A DNA stretch of 64,000 nucleotides from Deltaproteobacteria bacterium (lineage in GTDB: Bacteria > Desulfobacterota > Desulfobulbia > Desulfobulbales > Desulfocapsaceae), in assembly GCA_002747825.1 (NCBI GenBank), contig PDQQ01000011.1, forward strand, positions 62,001 to 126,000, read 5' to 3'. Under the pieces are notes generated by a model. That model made no database searches. It had not been told where the DNA came from and saw nothing but the letters and a program-made list of their open reading frames with translations. The translations under genes were made by a program, and so were the position numbers. Positions 20,101 through 30,431 of the stretch are shown piece by piece. Positions within the stretch are counted from its first letter, which is position 1, and every line of letters begins with the position of its first letter.

Positions 20101-20420
20101 TGTTGATCAATGGTAAGATTGGTTTGACGCCGGTGGGTGATTCTTCCGAGGGCCTTCTCTGCAAGGCGTTTCGTGTCGTACACTACAAGCAAATGCCTTG
20201 AGCCTTGGCCTTACGAAAAACTTTGCCCACGAGAATCAGGCTCGTTGTCCCTGTCTGCTCAACAATAGCACAATACTCTAAAAATGAACCGGAAATTTCA
20301 AAGAACCTCTATTTTTTCACTTCTTGAGAGTTTTGCTCTATCGTTGTATAAGTCATAAAGGCAGAGGCGGCTTGTCTGCTTGTGAGGGGGCCCGCCGCGG
20401 CGTTAATCTGGGAGGTTCTT

Positions 20421-21086
20421 GTGAAGAAAGAAGATGTTATTGCATCCAGCGCCTTATTTCGTGGTATCGATGAAAAGCAGCTTCCAGCTCTGGCGGAGAT
20501 CGCAGAGTCGAGATCCTTCAGGAAAGGGGAGGTGATTTTTTTTGAGGCCGATCCCTGCATTGGTTTTTATCTGGTGGTTGAGGGAAAGGTGAAAATCTAT
20601 AAACTTTCACCGGCAGGCAAGGAACATATTCTCCATATCTTTACAAACGGTGAACCTTTTGGAGAGGTTCCCGTTTTTCATGGCCAGCCGTTTCCGGCAA
20701 ACGCGATGGCCTTAAGCGATATCGAGCTTCTCTTTTTTCCCCGAGCCTCTTTTGTGCGCCTTGTGGAAAAAAATCCTTCGCTGGCCTTGAATATGCTTGG
20801 CCTGCTTTCCCTCCGTTTGCGTGCCTTTGTCCGACAGATTGAGAATCTCTCGTTAAAGGAACTCCCCAGCCGCCTTGCCCAATATCTGCTGTATCTCAGC
20901 GAGGAGCAAAACAACAGACAGTTTGTGGAGCTGGAAATTTCAAAAGGGCAGCTTGCCAGTTTGCTGGGAACAATTCCAGAAACCCTGTCCCGTGTGTTTG
21001 CCAAGCTCAGCGACAGACAACTTATTCGTGTTTCGGGTAAAACAATTCATATTCTTGATAGAGAAGGTCTGGAACTCTCAGAATAA
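20421..21086 (+). CDS. Crp/Fnr family transcriptional regulator
   Basis: cNMP-binding domain (FYLVVEGKVKIYKLSPAGKEHILHIF) and HTH (QLASLLGTIPETLSRVFAKL); GTG start proposed. Confidence 0.9.
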   Translation: MKKEDVIASSALFRGIDEKQLPALAEIAESRSFRKGEVIFFEADPCIGFYLVVEGKVKIYKLSPAGKEHILHIFTNGEPFGEVPVFHGQPFPANAMALSDIELLFFPRASFVRLVEKNPSLALNMLGLLSLRLRAFVRQIENLSLKELPSRLAQYLLYLSEEQNNRQFVELEISKGQLASLLGTIPETLSRVFAKLSDRQLIRVSGKTIHILDREGLELSE

Positions 21087-21273
21087 GGTACACTCTATCG
21101 AGTTTTTGTCGTATCCGACATGGGGACTGTATCTTGACGGATTCGCTTGTTTTCATTACGTAACCTTGGACACTTTTCTGGATCTGGTTTTTTCGCTGGA
21201 CCGGTTTTTACCCGCAGACGGGCCGTAGGCGTTTACATAAACAGATAATATTTTGAATATGTTGGTCTGATCG

Positions 21274-22203
21274 ATGACAGAACACAAGCGGTTGAATCCG
21301 ACGGTGTCGGTGATTATTCCTGCCTATAATCATGAACAGTTTATTGGTGCCGCCATTGACAGTGTGTTGGCACAGACCTGCGATGATTTCGAGCTTATCA
21401 TCGTAAACGATGGCTCAACGGATAGAACAGAAGAGGTGATCAGGAGTTATGATGACCCTCGTATTCGCTATTACAGCCAGGAAAACCAGGATGCCTTTAA
21501 TACCATCAATCGGGGGATGTCGCTGGCCAAGGGGCGTTTCCTCTCTATCCTGAACTCCGACGATATATACAGTTTGGATCGCCTGGAGAAGATTCTTTCT
21601 TTCCAAAAAGAACATTCGAGCGAGTGTGTTATAACCGATGTCGTACCGATCTCCGATCGTGGCGAAGAATTCGATGATCCGCAATTTGGCTGGAATCAGT
21701 GGCACCAGAAAAACAGACGAGCCTTTCGAGATGCCGACGACATCTATACCGCCTTTTTACATGGAAATTTTATGGTAACCACCTCGAATCTTTTTATCAG
21801 CCGAAAGGCCGCCTTGCAGGTGGGAGAGTTTTGTTCACTGCGCTATTTACATGACTACGACTATATCTTCAGGATAATGCTCCACTTCCCAGAGGCGGTG
21901 CATTACATGGAAAATGACAGGCTTCTCTACTATCGCATACACGATGGGAATACCCTCGGAGAAGCGGCGATCATCGGTCGTGAACAGGATCAGGAGCTTA
22001 TTGCCAAGTATATGCTGAAAAAAATCCCTGTTGAATACCGGGCTGTCGTAGAGGCTGGTGCCGCCCGTCTGGTGGAGCTGGGATGTGAGTTGCATGAGGT
22101 GAAAATGGGTCTTGCGGACGCCGCACCTCAAGGCGTTGTGCCGGCCTTCAAAGGGTTTGTGAAAAGCCTTGTTCGCTGGCTGAAAAAAAAGGCGAGTGTA
22201 TAG
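21274..22203 (+). CDS. Family 2 glycosyltransferase
   Basis: VSVIIPAYNHEQFIGAAIDSVLAQTCDDFELIIVNDGSTD. Confidence 0.95.
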   Translation: MTEHKRLNPTVSVIIPAYNHEQFIGAAIDSVLAQTCDDFELIIVNDGSTDRTEEVIRSYDDPRIRYYSQENQDAFNTINRGMSLAKGRFLSILNSDDIYSLDRLEKILSFQKEHSSECVITDVVPISDRGEEFDDPQFGWNQWHQKNRRAFRDADDIYTAFLHGNFMVTTSNLFISRKAALQVGEFCSLRYLHDYDYIFRIMLHFPEAVHYMENDRLLYYRIHDGNTLGEAAIIGREQDQELIAKYMLKKIPVEYRAVVEAGAARLVELGCELHEVKMGLADAAPQGVVPAFKGFVKSLVRWLKKKASV

Positions 22204-22292
22204 CTCCAGCCAGAATCCCAGGCACCGTTCTTCTCGGTCTCTGTACAAAGAACCTTTTGAAAGCTTGACGCGATTTTCTACTACAAATACAA

Positions 22293-24347
22293 ATGGAATT
22301 TCAAACATTTTACTCCCTTAAGACTCTTATGAAACGGGCCAGAATCCGGGCAGCAGGCAAGGAGGTGGTCTCCTTCGATCTCTTTGATACCCTTCTGGTT
22401 CGCAGGATTCACGACCCGGATCTTGTGAAACTCCCGGTTGCTCGTTATATTGCCGCACTTGCCGAGCAGCAGGGTGTTGTTATCGGCTGGAGAGAGGTCC
22501 AAAAACTACGCGATGAGATTGAACAGCGACATCGGCTGGAGGCAGGTGCCGAGTATCCAGATCATGAGGCCTGCTATCCTCGCTATATGTCAGAGCTTCT
22601 CGGGCAGATTTTTGCTGACGACCAGACTGAATCTCTGCTGCAAAAGGTAACAGGCTATGAGCTGGCTATCGAGAAATCGATGCTGGTTGTCCGCAGTGAG
22701 CTGGCTGACTGGATAAAAGAGCTGGCAGCCTCTGGAAAAAGGCTTTTCGTTATTTCGGATATGTATCTGCCGGCAACCCATCTTGAGGAATTACTCCGTC
22801 CGACGGGTCTGCTTGACAGCATAGAGGCGGTCGTTTCATCGGCGGACAGCTTTCTTGCCAAGGCCTCGGGGGCTGCCTATCCCCATATTGCCGGGAAATA
22901 TGGAATCGAGTCAGACCAGTGGCTGCATATTGGAGACAACCCCCATTCTGACGGCTTGCGTGCCGCAGAGGCCGGAATTGAAGCCTTGATCATTGCCGAT
23001 CCCGGCGAGCAGCAGAGGAAATCCATTGTTTGTCGCTTGTTCAAGTACAGCGACGGCAAACCCTACTGGAGGGGCAGGGTATTACAGCAGCTGATGTCTC
23101 CGCTTGAGGCAGAAAATGTGCCCCGGTCGCATCTGTATACCGAAGGTTACAATTTTATAGGTCCTTTGATCGGTGTTTTTGTGCAGAGAATCGCCGAGCT
23201 TTGTCAAAAAAAGAAGATTGGCAAGATTTTCTTTCTCTCTCGGGAAGGCTGGACCTTTAAGCGCTATTGGGAACAGGCTATGCCCTTGCTCTATCCGGCC
23301 GGCGGTCTGCCCGAGATAGAGTATCTCTATGTGAGCAGAATGGCCTTGGCTGGGGCTGCCTGCGCCTATCAGGGGCTGACAAAAACCAATGCGGCGATTG
23401 CCTTTTTACCTTCCGGTAACCGTGACTTTACCGATGTCTGCCGGATATTTTCCCTGGATTCCTCTCGGTTTCGTCCCTACCTCGAGCGCTACTCGCTTGC
23501 CGAGGACACCTGTCTGGGCCATATTCACAAAGGATACCGTCAGGAAAACAGAAAAAACTTTGAACGGATGTTGGAGGATGAAGAGTTCCAGGAGGAGGTC
23601 AAAAGACAGAGCAAGGATGCCAATCGAGCCATGCTCCGCTATTTTGAGGAGCTGGGGATGTTTGAGCACAGCGATGTTGCAATTGTCGATATTGGCTGGC
23701 TTGGCTCAATCCAGCGTTTTCTCTTCGAGGCCATCTCGCACAGAGAGGATGCGCCAAACTGTCACGGTTTTCTTTTCGGTGCGACACGCGGAGTTGTCTA
23801 TAAAACAAGTGAAAAAAATACGATAACAGGCATTCTGTACGATAAAGATACGTTCGATTTTTCTGCCTCTATGATCCTGTATGCCCGCGATATTTTTGAG
23901 GAGGCCTGCCGGGCCCCGTATCCTACGCTGAATGGCTATCGGCTTGCTGGTGAAGGCTATGAGCTGGTCTTTCGCCAGACAGATGATGCGATTGGCAGAG
24001 CAGAGCGTCGGCAGGATGCGTACTTTGCCCCTCTGCAACAGGGTATTTATGACTCTGCGGCGCGTTTTGCGGCCGCATCCGCGTTGTTGGGATATGGCTT
24101 TGACGATTACAAACCCTGGTTCAATAGTCTTCTGGTCGGCAAACTTGCCTTTCCGAAGACCAAGGAGATTCTTTCCCTAAAACACCAATACCATCAGGAT
24201 GATTTTAACGGGAAAAACATTCCAGATCCTGCCTCTATAGACAAATTCATACCTTTATGGGAGCGTCCTGTCTGGCAGTTGCGTTTTCTCCCCTTTCTTC
24301 GGCTTCGTTGTTTCTGGAAACATCTAAAGGATAGGATAATCCAATGA
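22293..24347 (+). CDS. HAD-superfamily hydrolase with long C-terminal domain
   Basis: VVSFDLFDTLLVRR, LFVISDMYLP, HIGDNPHSDGLRAAEAG; ~400 aa extension. Confidence 0.85.
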   Translation: MEFQTFYSLKTLMKRARIRAAGKEVVSFDLFDTLLVRRIHDPDLVKLPVARYIAALAEQQGVVIGWREVQKLRDEIEQRHRLEAGAEYPDHEACYPRYMSELLGQIFADDQTESLLQKVTGYELAIEKSMLVVRSELADWIKELAASGKRLFVISDMYLPATHLEELLRPTGLLDSIEAVVSSADSFLAKASGAAYPHIAGKYGIESDQWLHIGDNPHSDGLRAAEAGIEALIIADPGEQQRKSIVCRLFKYSDGKPYWRGRVLQQLMSPLEAENVPRSHLYTEGYNFIGPLIGVFVQRIAELCQKKKIGKIFFLSREGWTFKRYWEQAMPLLYPAGGLPEIEYLYVSRMALAGAACAYQGLTKTNAAIAFLPSGNRDFTDVCRIFSLDSSRFRPYLERYSLAEDTCLGHIHKGYRQENRKNFERMLEDEEFQEEVKRQSKDANRAMLRYFEELGMFEHSDVAIVDIGWLGSIQRFLFEAISHREDAPNCHGFLFGATRGVVYKTSEKNTITGILYDKDTFDFSASMILYARDIFEEACRAPYPTLNGYRLAGEGYELVFRQTDDAIGRAERRQDAYFAPLQQGIYDSAARFAAASALLGYGFDDYKPWFNSLLVGKLAFPKTKEILSLKHQYHQDDFNGKNIPDPASIDKFIPLWERPVWQLRFLPFLRLRCFWKHLKDRIIQ

Positions 24348-24580
24348 AATCGGTATGTAACAAAAAGTTTGAGATACGAGGAATGGAGATGTCACGTCTT
24401 CTTCGGCTGTTTGCCTTTGCGCTGTTTCTCCCGATCGGCAATATGCGTGGAGGTCCCGGGCTGCGCTGTTGTGCTGTTCTCTGTTTTTTACATTATTTCG
24501 GTTACCCGGCCTACTTCGTATATCTGAAATATGGGGAACGTCTGCGTTTTTTAAAACCCCTCTACGCAAGACTCAGATAA
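24344..24580 (+). CDS. Small hypothetical protein
   Basis: 78 aa, ATGA overlap with the upstream stop; hydrophobic core with basic tail. Confidence 0.35.
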   Translation: MKSVCNKKFEIRGMEMSRLLRLFAFALFLPIGNMRGGPGLRCCAVLCFLHYFGYPAYFVYLKYGERLRFLKPLYARLR

Positions 24581-24761
24581 ACAGAATCATGCCTTGCCTT
24601 GTCGTCAAGGCATATTCTCCCCGTTGTATCCTTGATGACTGCCGGTTTTCTGCCTGGAAGAGAACCGAATTCAAAGGACGTTACGCCTTTTCTGCCATTT
24701 GTGCTGTGATCGGGCAGTCGTTTTGTTGGGTGCATCCACTCCCCGGTCTTTTCGGGCTGCT

Positions 24762-24783
24762 GAAAAATTGTATACAATTTTTC
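24762..24783. promoter_or_regulatory. Perfect 22 bp palindrome, possible operator
   Basis: GAAAAATTGTATACAATTTTTC equals its reverse complement. Confidence 0.6.
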
Positions 24784-25208
24784 TGTGTAGATTTACTGCT
24801 ACTCATAGAGCTTTGTCATTCTTTAAGAATTTGATTTTATTGTATAAATTTTTTGTATCCACCACGTCGGGACTGTCGTTGAAGTGGCCTGCCGGTGGGC
24901 TGCTGCGAAAAAAATAATTCTCATTTACCAAAAGATATATTAACATGGCGGCGAACCTGTTCATTGGTTTTTTCGAGCCCGTTGTGTTGAGAGAAGATCT
25001 CAAAATCAGATCGTTACCCCTTTGCAGAGGGATGTTATAGAAAGGCTGCCGCCTTTTAGAAAGTCGGGTTTTCTTTGTTGCTCAAACGGGAGACCCTGCG
25101 GTATGCCTCGAGTTTTTTAGGGGCGTCAGCCAGGCTGAAGACGCCTGGGCGATTGCTGTCGTCGATGGCTTTGTATACATGAACAATTAAACAGGATTGG
25201 AGGTAATT

Positions 25209-26333
25209 ATGTCAAAATCAAGAGTGCTGGCTTTGTCCTTGGTCATTTTTCTTGGCTTTGCGGGACCCCTTGCTGCTGAAGAGACCTTGAAGGTCGGAGT
25301 GCAGGCTCCGATAACCGGTTCTTACGCGAACGAAGGGCAGGGAATTGATCAGTCCGTACGTCTGCTTGCAGAACAGATCAACGCGAAAGGCGGGGTTATG
25401 GGGCGTCAGATAGAGGTCATCACCTGTGATGATGAAGGAACCGCGATGAAGGCGGCTATCTGTGCAAAAGACCTCGTAAACAAAGGGGTTTCTATGGTCA
25501 TAGGCTCCTATACTTCTACCTGTGCCGAAGCTGCCCAGGCAACCTATTTCAGGGCCGGAGTCTTGCAGACAAGTGATGGAACCAGTGACTCCTTGACCAA
25601 GCATGGCTACTGGACCTTTTTCAGGAACTCTTTTCCCAATAGCGCTGAGGCCACCTTCTCCGCCGATTATATGGTCAATGTGAAGAAGTACCAGCGTATT
25701 GCCATTCTTTCCGATTTTTCCAGTTATGCTGATGGCCTGGCCAATTCCGTTGAAGAGGCTGTAAAGGCAGCCGGTGGTAATATCGTCGCCCGTGAGAAGG
25801 TAAAGGCCGGTTCTCAGAATTTTACACCGGTACTGACCCAATTGAAGTCGAAGAAGCCAGACGTTATTTTCTACGCCGGATACTATTCCGACGGTGGGCT
25901 TATCCGTTCTCAGCAGGTTGCTCTGGGAATCAAGGCCGATTTCATCGGTGGCGATGCCAACGACAACGTAGACTTCGTCAAGCTGGCTGGTAATGCTGCT
26001 GAAGGCGCCTTTATCATCAACGTTCCCACCCCGGAGTTATTGCCCTATGATCTGGCCAAGGATTTCCTGAAGGCCTACAAGGCAAAATACAACATGATGC
26101 CGCCTTCTATCTGGACCATCCTCAATGTGGACGGTATGCGGGCCTTTATCTATGCGATGGAAAGTAACCAGAGCTTTGATACCAAAAAGGCCGCAGATTT
26201 CCTGCATAACCTCAAGGAATATCCTGGAATCACCGGAAATATCGCCTTTGCCAAGGATGGGAACAGGGTCGGCAGCGGCTATATGACCTACGAGATTCAA
26301 AAAGACGGCAGCTACAAGATTGTTCATAAGTAG
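25209..26333 (+). CDS. livK: Branched-chain amino acid-type ABC transporter substrate-binding protein
   Basis: Signal peptide, VGVQAPITGSYANEGQGIDQSVRLLAEQINAKGGVMGRQIE; followed by livHMGF. Confidence 0.95.
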   Translation: MSKSRVLALSLVIFLGFAGPLAAEETLKVGVQAPITGSYANEGQGIDQSVRLLAEQINAKGGVMGRQIEVITCDDEGTAMKAAICAKDLVNKGVSMVIGSYTSTCAEAAQATYFRAGVLQTSDGTSDSLTKHGYWTFFRNSFPNSAEATFSADYMVNVKKYQRIAILSDFSSYADGLANSVEEAVKAAGGNIVAREKVKAGSQNFTPVLTQLKSKKPDVIFYAGYYSDGGLIRSQQVALGIKADFIGGDANDNVDFVKLAGNAAEGAFIINVPTPELLPYDLAKDFLKAYKAKYNMMPPSIWTILNVDGMRAFIYAMESNQSFDTKKAADFLHNLKEYPGITGNIAFAKDGNRVGSGYMTYEIQKDGSYKIVHK

Positions 26334-26352
26334 AGGCCCCAGCATCTGATCT

Positions 26353-26383
26353 GCGCCCCAACCCTTTTCTCGGGTTGGGGTGC
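26353..26383. other. Hairpin between livK and livH without U-tract
   Basis: GCGCCCCAACCC-TTTTCTC-GGGTTGGGGTGC, 12 bp stem with one wobble. Confidence 0.75.
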
Positions 26384-26416
26384 AACTTGCCCTTCATCCC
26401 ATTTAAAGATATATTC

Positions 26417-27313
26417 ATGGACATTTTTTTTCAGCAGCTTGTAAATGGGCTCACCATAGGCTCGATGTTCGCGTTGATTGCCCTTGGTTACACTATGGTG
26501 TACGGCGTGATGAAGCTCATCAATTTTGCCCACGGTGATCTGGTCGCAGGCTCTGCCTTTGTCGGTCTGTTTGTCTTTTCGCAGCTCTTGGGTGGAGAAA
26601 TTTCTCTCGTTGTGGTTCTGGGGGTTTTCCTGCTCACCATTGTTATTATCGCCGCGCTTGGCTTTGTCGTTGAACGGCTTGCCTACCGACCGCTTCGCCA
26701 GGCGCCACGGCTCTCTGCCGTTGTCTCTGCACTGGGTGCAAGCATGGTCATCCAAAACGGTATCATGCTCCTTTGGGGCCCGCAGATGCGTATATTCCCT
26801 GAGCTCTTGCCAACCATTATCTGGGACATAAACGGCGTTGTGGTCAGTTTTATGCAGGTGCTGATTATGGTCTTGTCTACCCTGCTGATGATCGGGCTTT
26901 TTTTCTTTATCGAAAAGACAAAAATTGGCACGGCGATCAGGGCCAGTGCCATTGATCAGGATGCTGCCCGGCTTATGGGTATCAACGTCAACAGCATTAT
27001 TGTTACTATTTTCCTGATTGGCTCATCGCTCGGCGCCGTCGGCGGTCTTTTTATTGGCCTCTATTACCGGGGTATTACCTTTAATATGGGTTGGCAGTAT
27101 GGTCTGTACGCCTTTGTTGCGGCAATTATGGGTGGTATTGGCAACATCCCCGGGGCAATGCTCGGTGGTGTTCTGCTCGGCTTGTTCAATGCCTTTATCG
27201 CCGGGTATATCTCAAGCACCTGGGCGGATGCCTTTACCTTTATTCTTTTGATTGTGATTTTAATCGTCCGGCCAACAGGAATTCTCGGAGAGAGGGTTGC
27301 AGAAAAGGTATGA
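26417..27313 (+). CDS. livH: Branched-chain amino acid ABC permease
   Basis: MDIFFQQLVNGLTIGSMFALIALGYTMVYGVMKLINFAHGD. Confidence 0.96.
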   Translation: MDIFFQQLVNGLTIGSMFALIALGYTMVYGVMKLINFAHGDLVAGSAFVGLFVFSQLLGGEISLVVVLGVFLLTIVIIAALGFVVERLAYRPLRQAPRLSAVVSALGASMVIQNGIMLLWGPQMRIFPELLPTIIWDINGVVVSFMQVLIMVLSTLLMIGLFFFIEKTKIGTAIRASAIDQDAARLMGINVNSIIVTIFLIGSSLGAVGGLFIGLYYRGITFNMGWQYGLYAFVAAIMGGIGNIPGAMLGGVLLGLFNAFIAGYISSTWADAFTFILLIVILIVRPTGILGERVAEKV

Positions 27314-28260
27314 TAAAAAAACTTACACCTATCGGATATACGCTCTTTTTTGTGGTTATGGGGCTGTTGCCATTTTTTCTTGATTCAAGATGGCTTGCCG
27401 TGGCCACCACCTTTGTCATTTTTGCCATTGTCGCCCTGAGCCAGGATATTATTCTTGGCAAGGCTGGCATGTTTAATATGGGGCAGGCCCTGTTCTTTGG
27501 GCTTGGCGCCTATACCAGTGCAATCTGCAATGCGGTGTTCCATATCCCGCTACTCTACACGCTGCCCTTTGCCATACTGGTTCCGGCTCTGTTTGGTATA
27601 CTGCTGGCAGGGCCAATTATTCATCTGCGCGGCGATTATCTCCTTGTTGTAACCATTGGTTTTAATATCGTTTTTGTCCAGGCCCTGCAGAATAATCTTG
27701 GTGGGGTTACCGGCGGTCCCAACGGCATTTTCGGTCTCGATATGCTGGTGATACCTGGCCTTTCCGCATATCAGGAATATACACCTTTTTACGTCGCCCT
27801 TGCCGCCCTGTTGTTCACATTGTGGATTCTCCATAACCTTGAAACCAGCAAGATAGGTCGGGCCCTGCATTATCTGCGCGAAGATGATCTTGCAGCGGGA
27901 AGTATCGGTATCAACACAAGGGTGTATAAGATTTTCGCCTTCTCTCTTGGTGCTGGTATCGCTGGCATGGCCGGTACCATCTACGCCAATCAGTATTCGG
28001 CTGTGAGCCCTGAGGGGTTTAACTTCATACAGTCGGTACTCTTTTTCAGCATAGTAATCGTTGGCGGTTCATCGGTTCCGGGCGTGCTGCTCGGGGTGTT
28101 TGTTATGTTTGTGCTCCCCGAAATATTCAGGGAGTTCGCAACCTGGAGATATTTTATCTTTGGTTTTGCGATGATTTTCACCATGATACTCCGTCCCCGG
28201 GGTATCTGGCCGGCCCAGTTTGGTCGTATCCCCAAAGCCTTTTTATCAACAGGGAAATAA
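27310..28260 (+). CDS. livM: Branched-chain amino acid ABC permease
   Basis: SQDIILGKAGMFNMGQALFFGLGAY; start at 27310 overlapping the livH stop, not 27091. Confidence 0.95.
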   Translation: MIKKLTPIGYTLFFVVMGLLPFFLDSRWLAVATTFVIFAIVALSQDIILGKAGMFNMGQALFFGLGAYTSAICNAVFHIPLLYTLPFAILVPALFGILLAGPIIHLRGDYLLVVTIGFNIVFVQALQNNLGGVTGGPNGIFGLDMLVIPGLSAYQEYTPFYVALAALLFTLWILHNLETSKIGRALHYLREDDLAAGSIGINTRVYKIFAFSLGAGIAGMAGTIYANQYSAVSPEGFNFIQSVLFFSIVIVGGSSVPGVLLGVFVMFVLPEIFREFATWRYFIFGFAMIFTMILRPRGIWPAQFGRIPKAFLSTGK

Positions 28261-28263
28261 ACG

Positions 28264-29040
28264 ATGTCTGTAAATGAACTTGTTCTCACCAATGTAACCA
28301 AGCGCTTTGGTGGTCTTGTGGCGGTGGACAGCCTGAGCCTCTCTGTGAGGAAGGGGCAGATATACGGGTTGATTGGTCCGAACGGTGCCGGGAAAACCAC
28401 GGCCTTTAACTGTATCACCGGGATCCACGCCTGTGAGGAGGGTTCGATCCTCTGGCGTGGCGAAGAGATACGGATGCTGCCACCGCATCAGATTGTGCGG
28501 ATGGGTATTGTCAGAACCTTCCAGACGATACGGCTGTTTAGTCAGATGAGTGTTGCTGAGAATGTGATGAGCGGCAGGCATATCAAGAGCAGTCAAAAAC
28601 TCTGGAACGGCATCTTTCATACCCCCTGGTCAAAAAAGGATGAACTGAAAAACTGGATGGTTGTCTACTCTCTGCTCGATTTCTTTGATCTCAGGGACTA
28701 TGCGACAATGCCTGTCGGTTCGCTGCCCTACGGTATACAGCGCCGCGTTGAAATGGCCAGAGCAATGGCGGTGGAACCGCATCTGCTGATTCTCGATGAA
28801 CCGGCCGCAGGGCTCAATGATAAGGAAACCCAGGCCCTGACCGAGACAATATACAGGATTCGGGAAAAAGGTGTAACCATCCTGCTTATAGAGCATGATA
28901 TGGAGCTGGTTATGGAGGTAACCGAATACCTGACTGTGATCAATTTCGGCAGTAAGATTGCAGAAGGAACACCGGCTGAGGTGCAGGAAAATCCTGCCGT
29001 CGTTGAGGCATATCTGGGGAGTGAAGACGATGACTTCTAG
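28264..29040 (+). CDS. livG: Branched-chain amino acid ABC ATPase
   Basis: GLIGPNGAGKTTAFNCITG Walker A; LGxxR-less LivG-type sequence. Confidence 0.96.
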   Translation: MSVNELVLTNVTKRFGGLVAVDSLSLSVRKGQIYGLIGPNGAGKTTAFNCITGIHACEEGSILWRGEEIRMLPPHQIVRMGIVRTFQTIRLFSQMSVAENVMSGRHIKSSQKLWNGIFHTPWSKKDELKNWMVVYSLLDFFDLRDYATMPVGSLPYGIQRRVEMARAMAVEPHLLILDEPAAGLNDKETQALTETIYRIREKGVTILLIEHDMELVMEVTEYLTVINFGSKIAEGTPAEVQENPAVVEAYLGSEDDDF

Positions 29041-29752
29041 CGATTCTCTGTTTCAAATCTCTGACCTTGAAGTTTCCTACGGCAGTATCGCGGCGATCAA
29101 AGGGATATCGTTGGAGGTACAGCGTGGCGAGATTGTCACCATTCTCGGCTCAAACGGGGCCGGTAAAACCACCACCATGCGGGCCATCAGTGGGCTGATT
29201 AAGGCAAAGGCCGGTTCGATTCTCTTCAATGGACAGGAGCTGACCAGACTCCCTGCCCATAAGATAGTCTCGCTGGGGATCTCCCATTCACCCGAAGGCC
29301 GGAGGGTGTTTAATATCCTCACCGTTGAGGAGAACCTCCTGCTGGGAGCCTATTCGCGGAGGCGTGTTGATCAGGATATACTGACTTGGGTATACGATCT
29401 CTTTCCAAGGCTTGAGGAGAGAAAGGCGCAGCTTGCAGGTACCCTCTCCGGCGGTGAGCAGCAGATGCTGGCCATCGGCAGGGCCCTGATGAGCAAGCCT
29501 GAATTTCTGCTTCTTGATGAGCCGAGTCTGGGGATTGCGCCTATCCTGGTCAAGGCGATTTTTTCGCAAATCCGCAAGATTGCAAACTCCGGAGTTACCG
29601 TTCTGCTGGTTGAGCAAAACGCCAGGGCCGCTCTGAAGCTTGCCAACAGGGGCTATGTTCTTGAGGTGGGCAACATTGTCCACTCTGGAACCTCTGAAGA
29701 GCTGTTGAATTCAGAGCGTATCCAGGAGGCCTATCTGGGCAAAAAGAAGTAA
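29030..29752 (+). CDS. livF: Branched-chain amino acid ABC ATPase
   Basis: TILGSNGAGKTTTMRAISGL, LSGGEQQMLAIGRALMSKPEFLLLDEPSLG; start at 29030. Confidence 0.96.
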   Translation: MTSSDSLFQISDLEVSYGSIAAIKGISLEVQRGEIVTILGSNGAGKTTTMRAISGLIKAKAGSILFNGQELTRLPAHKIVSLGISHSPEGRRVFNILTVEENLLLGAYSRRRVDQDILTWVYDLFPRLEERKAQLAGTLSGGEQQMLAIGRALMSKPEFLLLDEPSLGIAPILVKAIFSQIRKIANSGVTVLLVEQNARAALKLANRGYVLEVGNIVHSGTSEELLNSERIQEAYLGKKK

Positions 29753-29858
29753 ATTATTCCCTGTTTTTTTATCGAATCCAGGTTTTTCAAGGAGACTTCC
29801 TTGTAGTATTGTTCCTCTTCTCGTGCGTGGGAGCTGTCAGGCTAATGCTGTTTTCCGT

Positions 29859-30431
29859 CTATTGCCGCGGGGGAAACTGCTTGAGCACCTCTGCGACCAG
29901 TCGGGCTGCTCTCTGGTTGCGCTGGGCTGGCTTCAGGTTGTGTCTGATCTCTTCTGCCCCTTTTCCCTTCCAGATAAGATCTTGGCTCTGGGCGTCGTAG
30001 ACCAAGATGGTCAGTTGCCCGTATTGGCTTTGACGAACACCTTGTCCGTAAGTTATCGCCGTGCCGCCAAAACCGTCCCAACTGCCAAAACCAAAACCGA
30101 CAGCAGGGGTAATCGTCTCATTTACAAGCTGGATGAGCTCTCTGTACTCGCAGAAGACCAGGACGTCTGGCGTTGTGGAGAGCTGAAAGCCCTTGTCTTG
30201 TAAATTTTGATCAATGGCCGCCTGGAATCTCTTGCCAATCAGCCCGTCTTCAAGAAAAAGGTTCCCCTTTTTTGAATCATCGTCGGACTCACAGCTGGTT
30301 TTCCAGTTGTATGCCTTTAGTGCTGCAAAATCGTAACTTGTATCAAAATCCTGCTGTACCTGTACCGTTGAGCAGGCGCTGATAAGGACCATCCAGATAA
30401 GGCCAAGAGCAGTAATAGCTTGTTTTTTCAC
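29859..30431 (-). CDS. DUF4136-like lipoprotein
   Basis: Lipobox ISAC, STVQVQQDFDTSYDFAALKAYNW; GTG start at 30431 proposed. Confidence 0.8.
   Translation of the reverse strand: MKKQAITALGLIWMVLISACSTVQVQQDFDTSYDFAALKAYNWKTSCESDDDSKKGNLFLEDGLIGKRFQAAIDQNLQDKGFQLSTTPDVLVFCEYRELIQLVNETITPAVGFGFGSWDGFGGTAITYGQGVRQSQYGQLTILVYDAQSQDLIWKGKGAEEIRHNLKPAQRNQRAARLVAEVLKQFPPRQ

Noticed and set aside
27091-28260. 389 aa version of LivM starting at 27091
   Set aside because: The extra N-terminus is out-of-frame translation of livH; the real start is at 27310.
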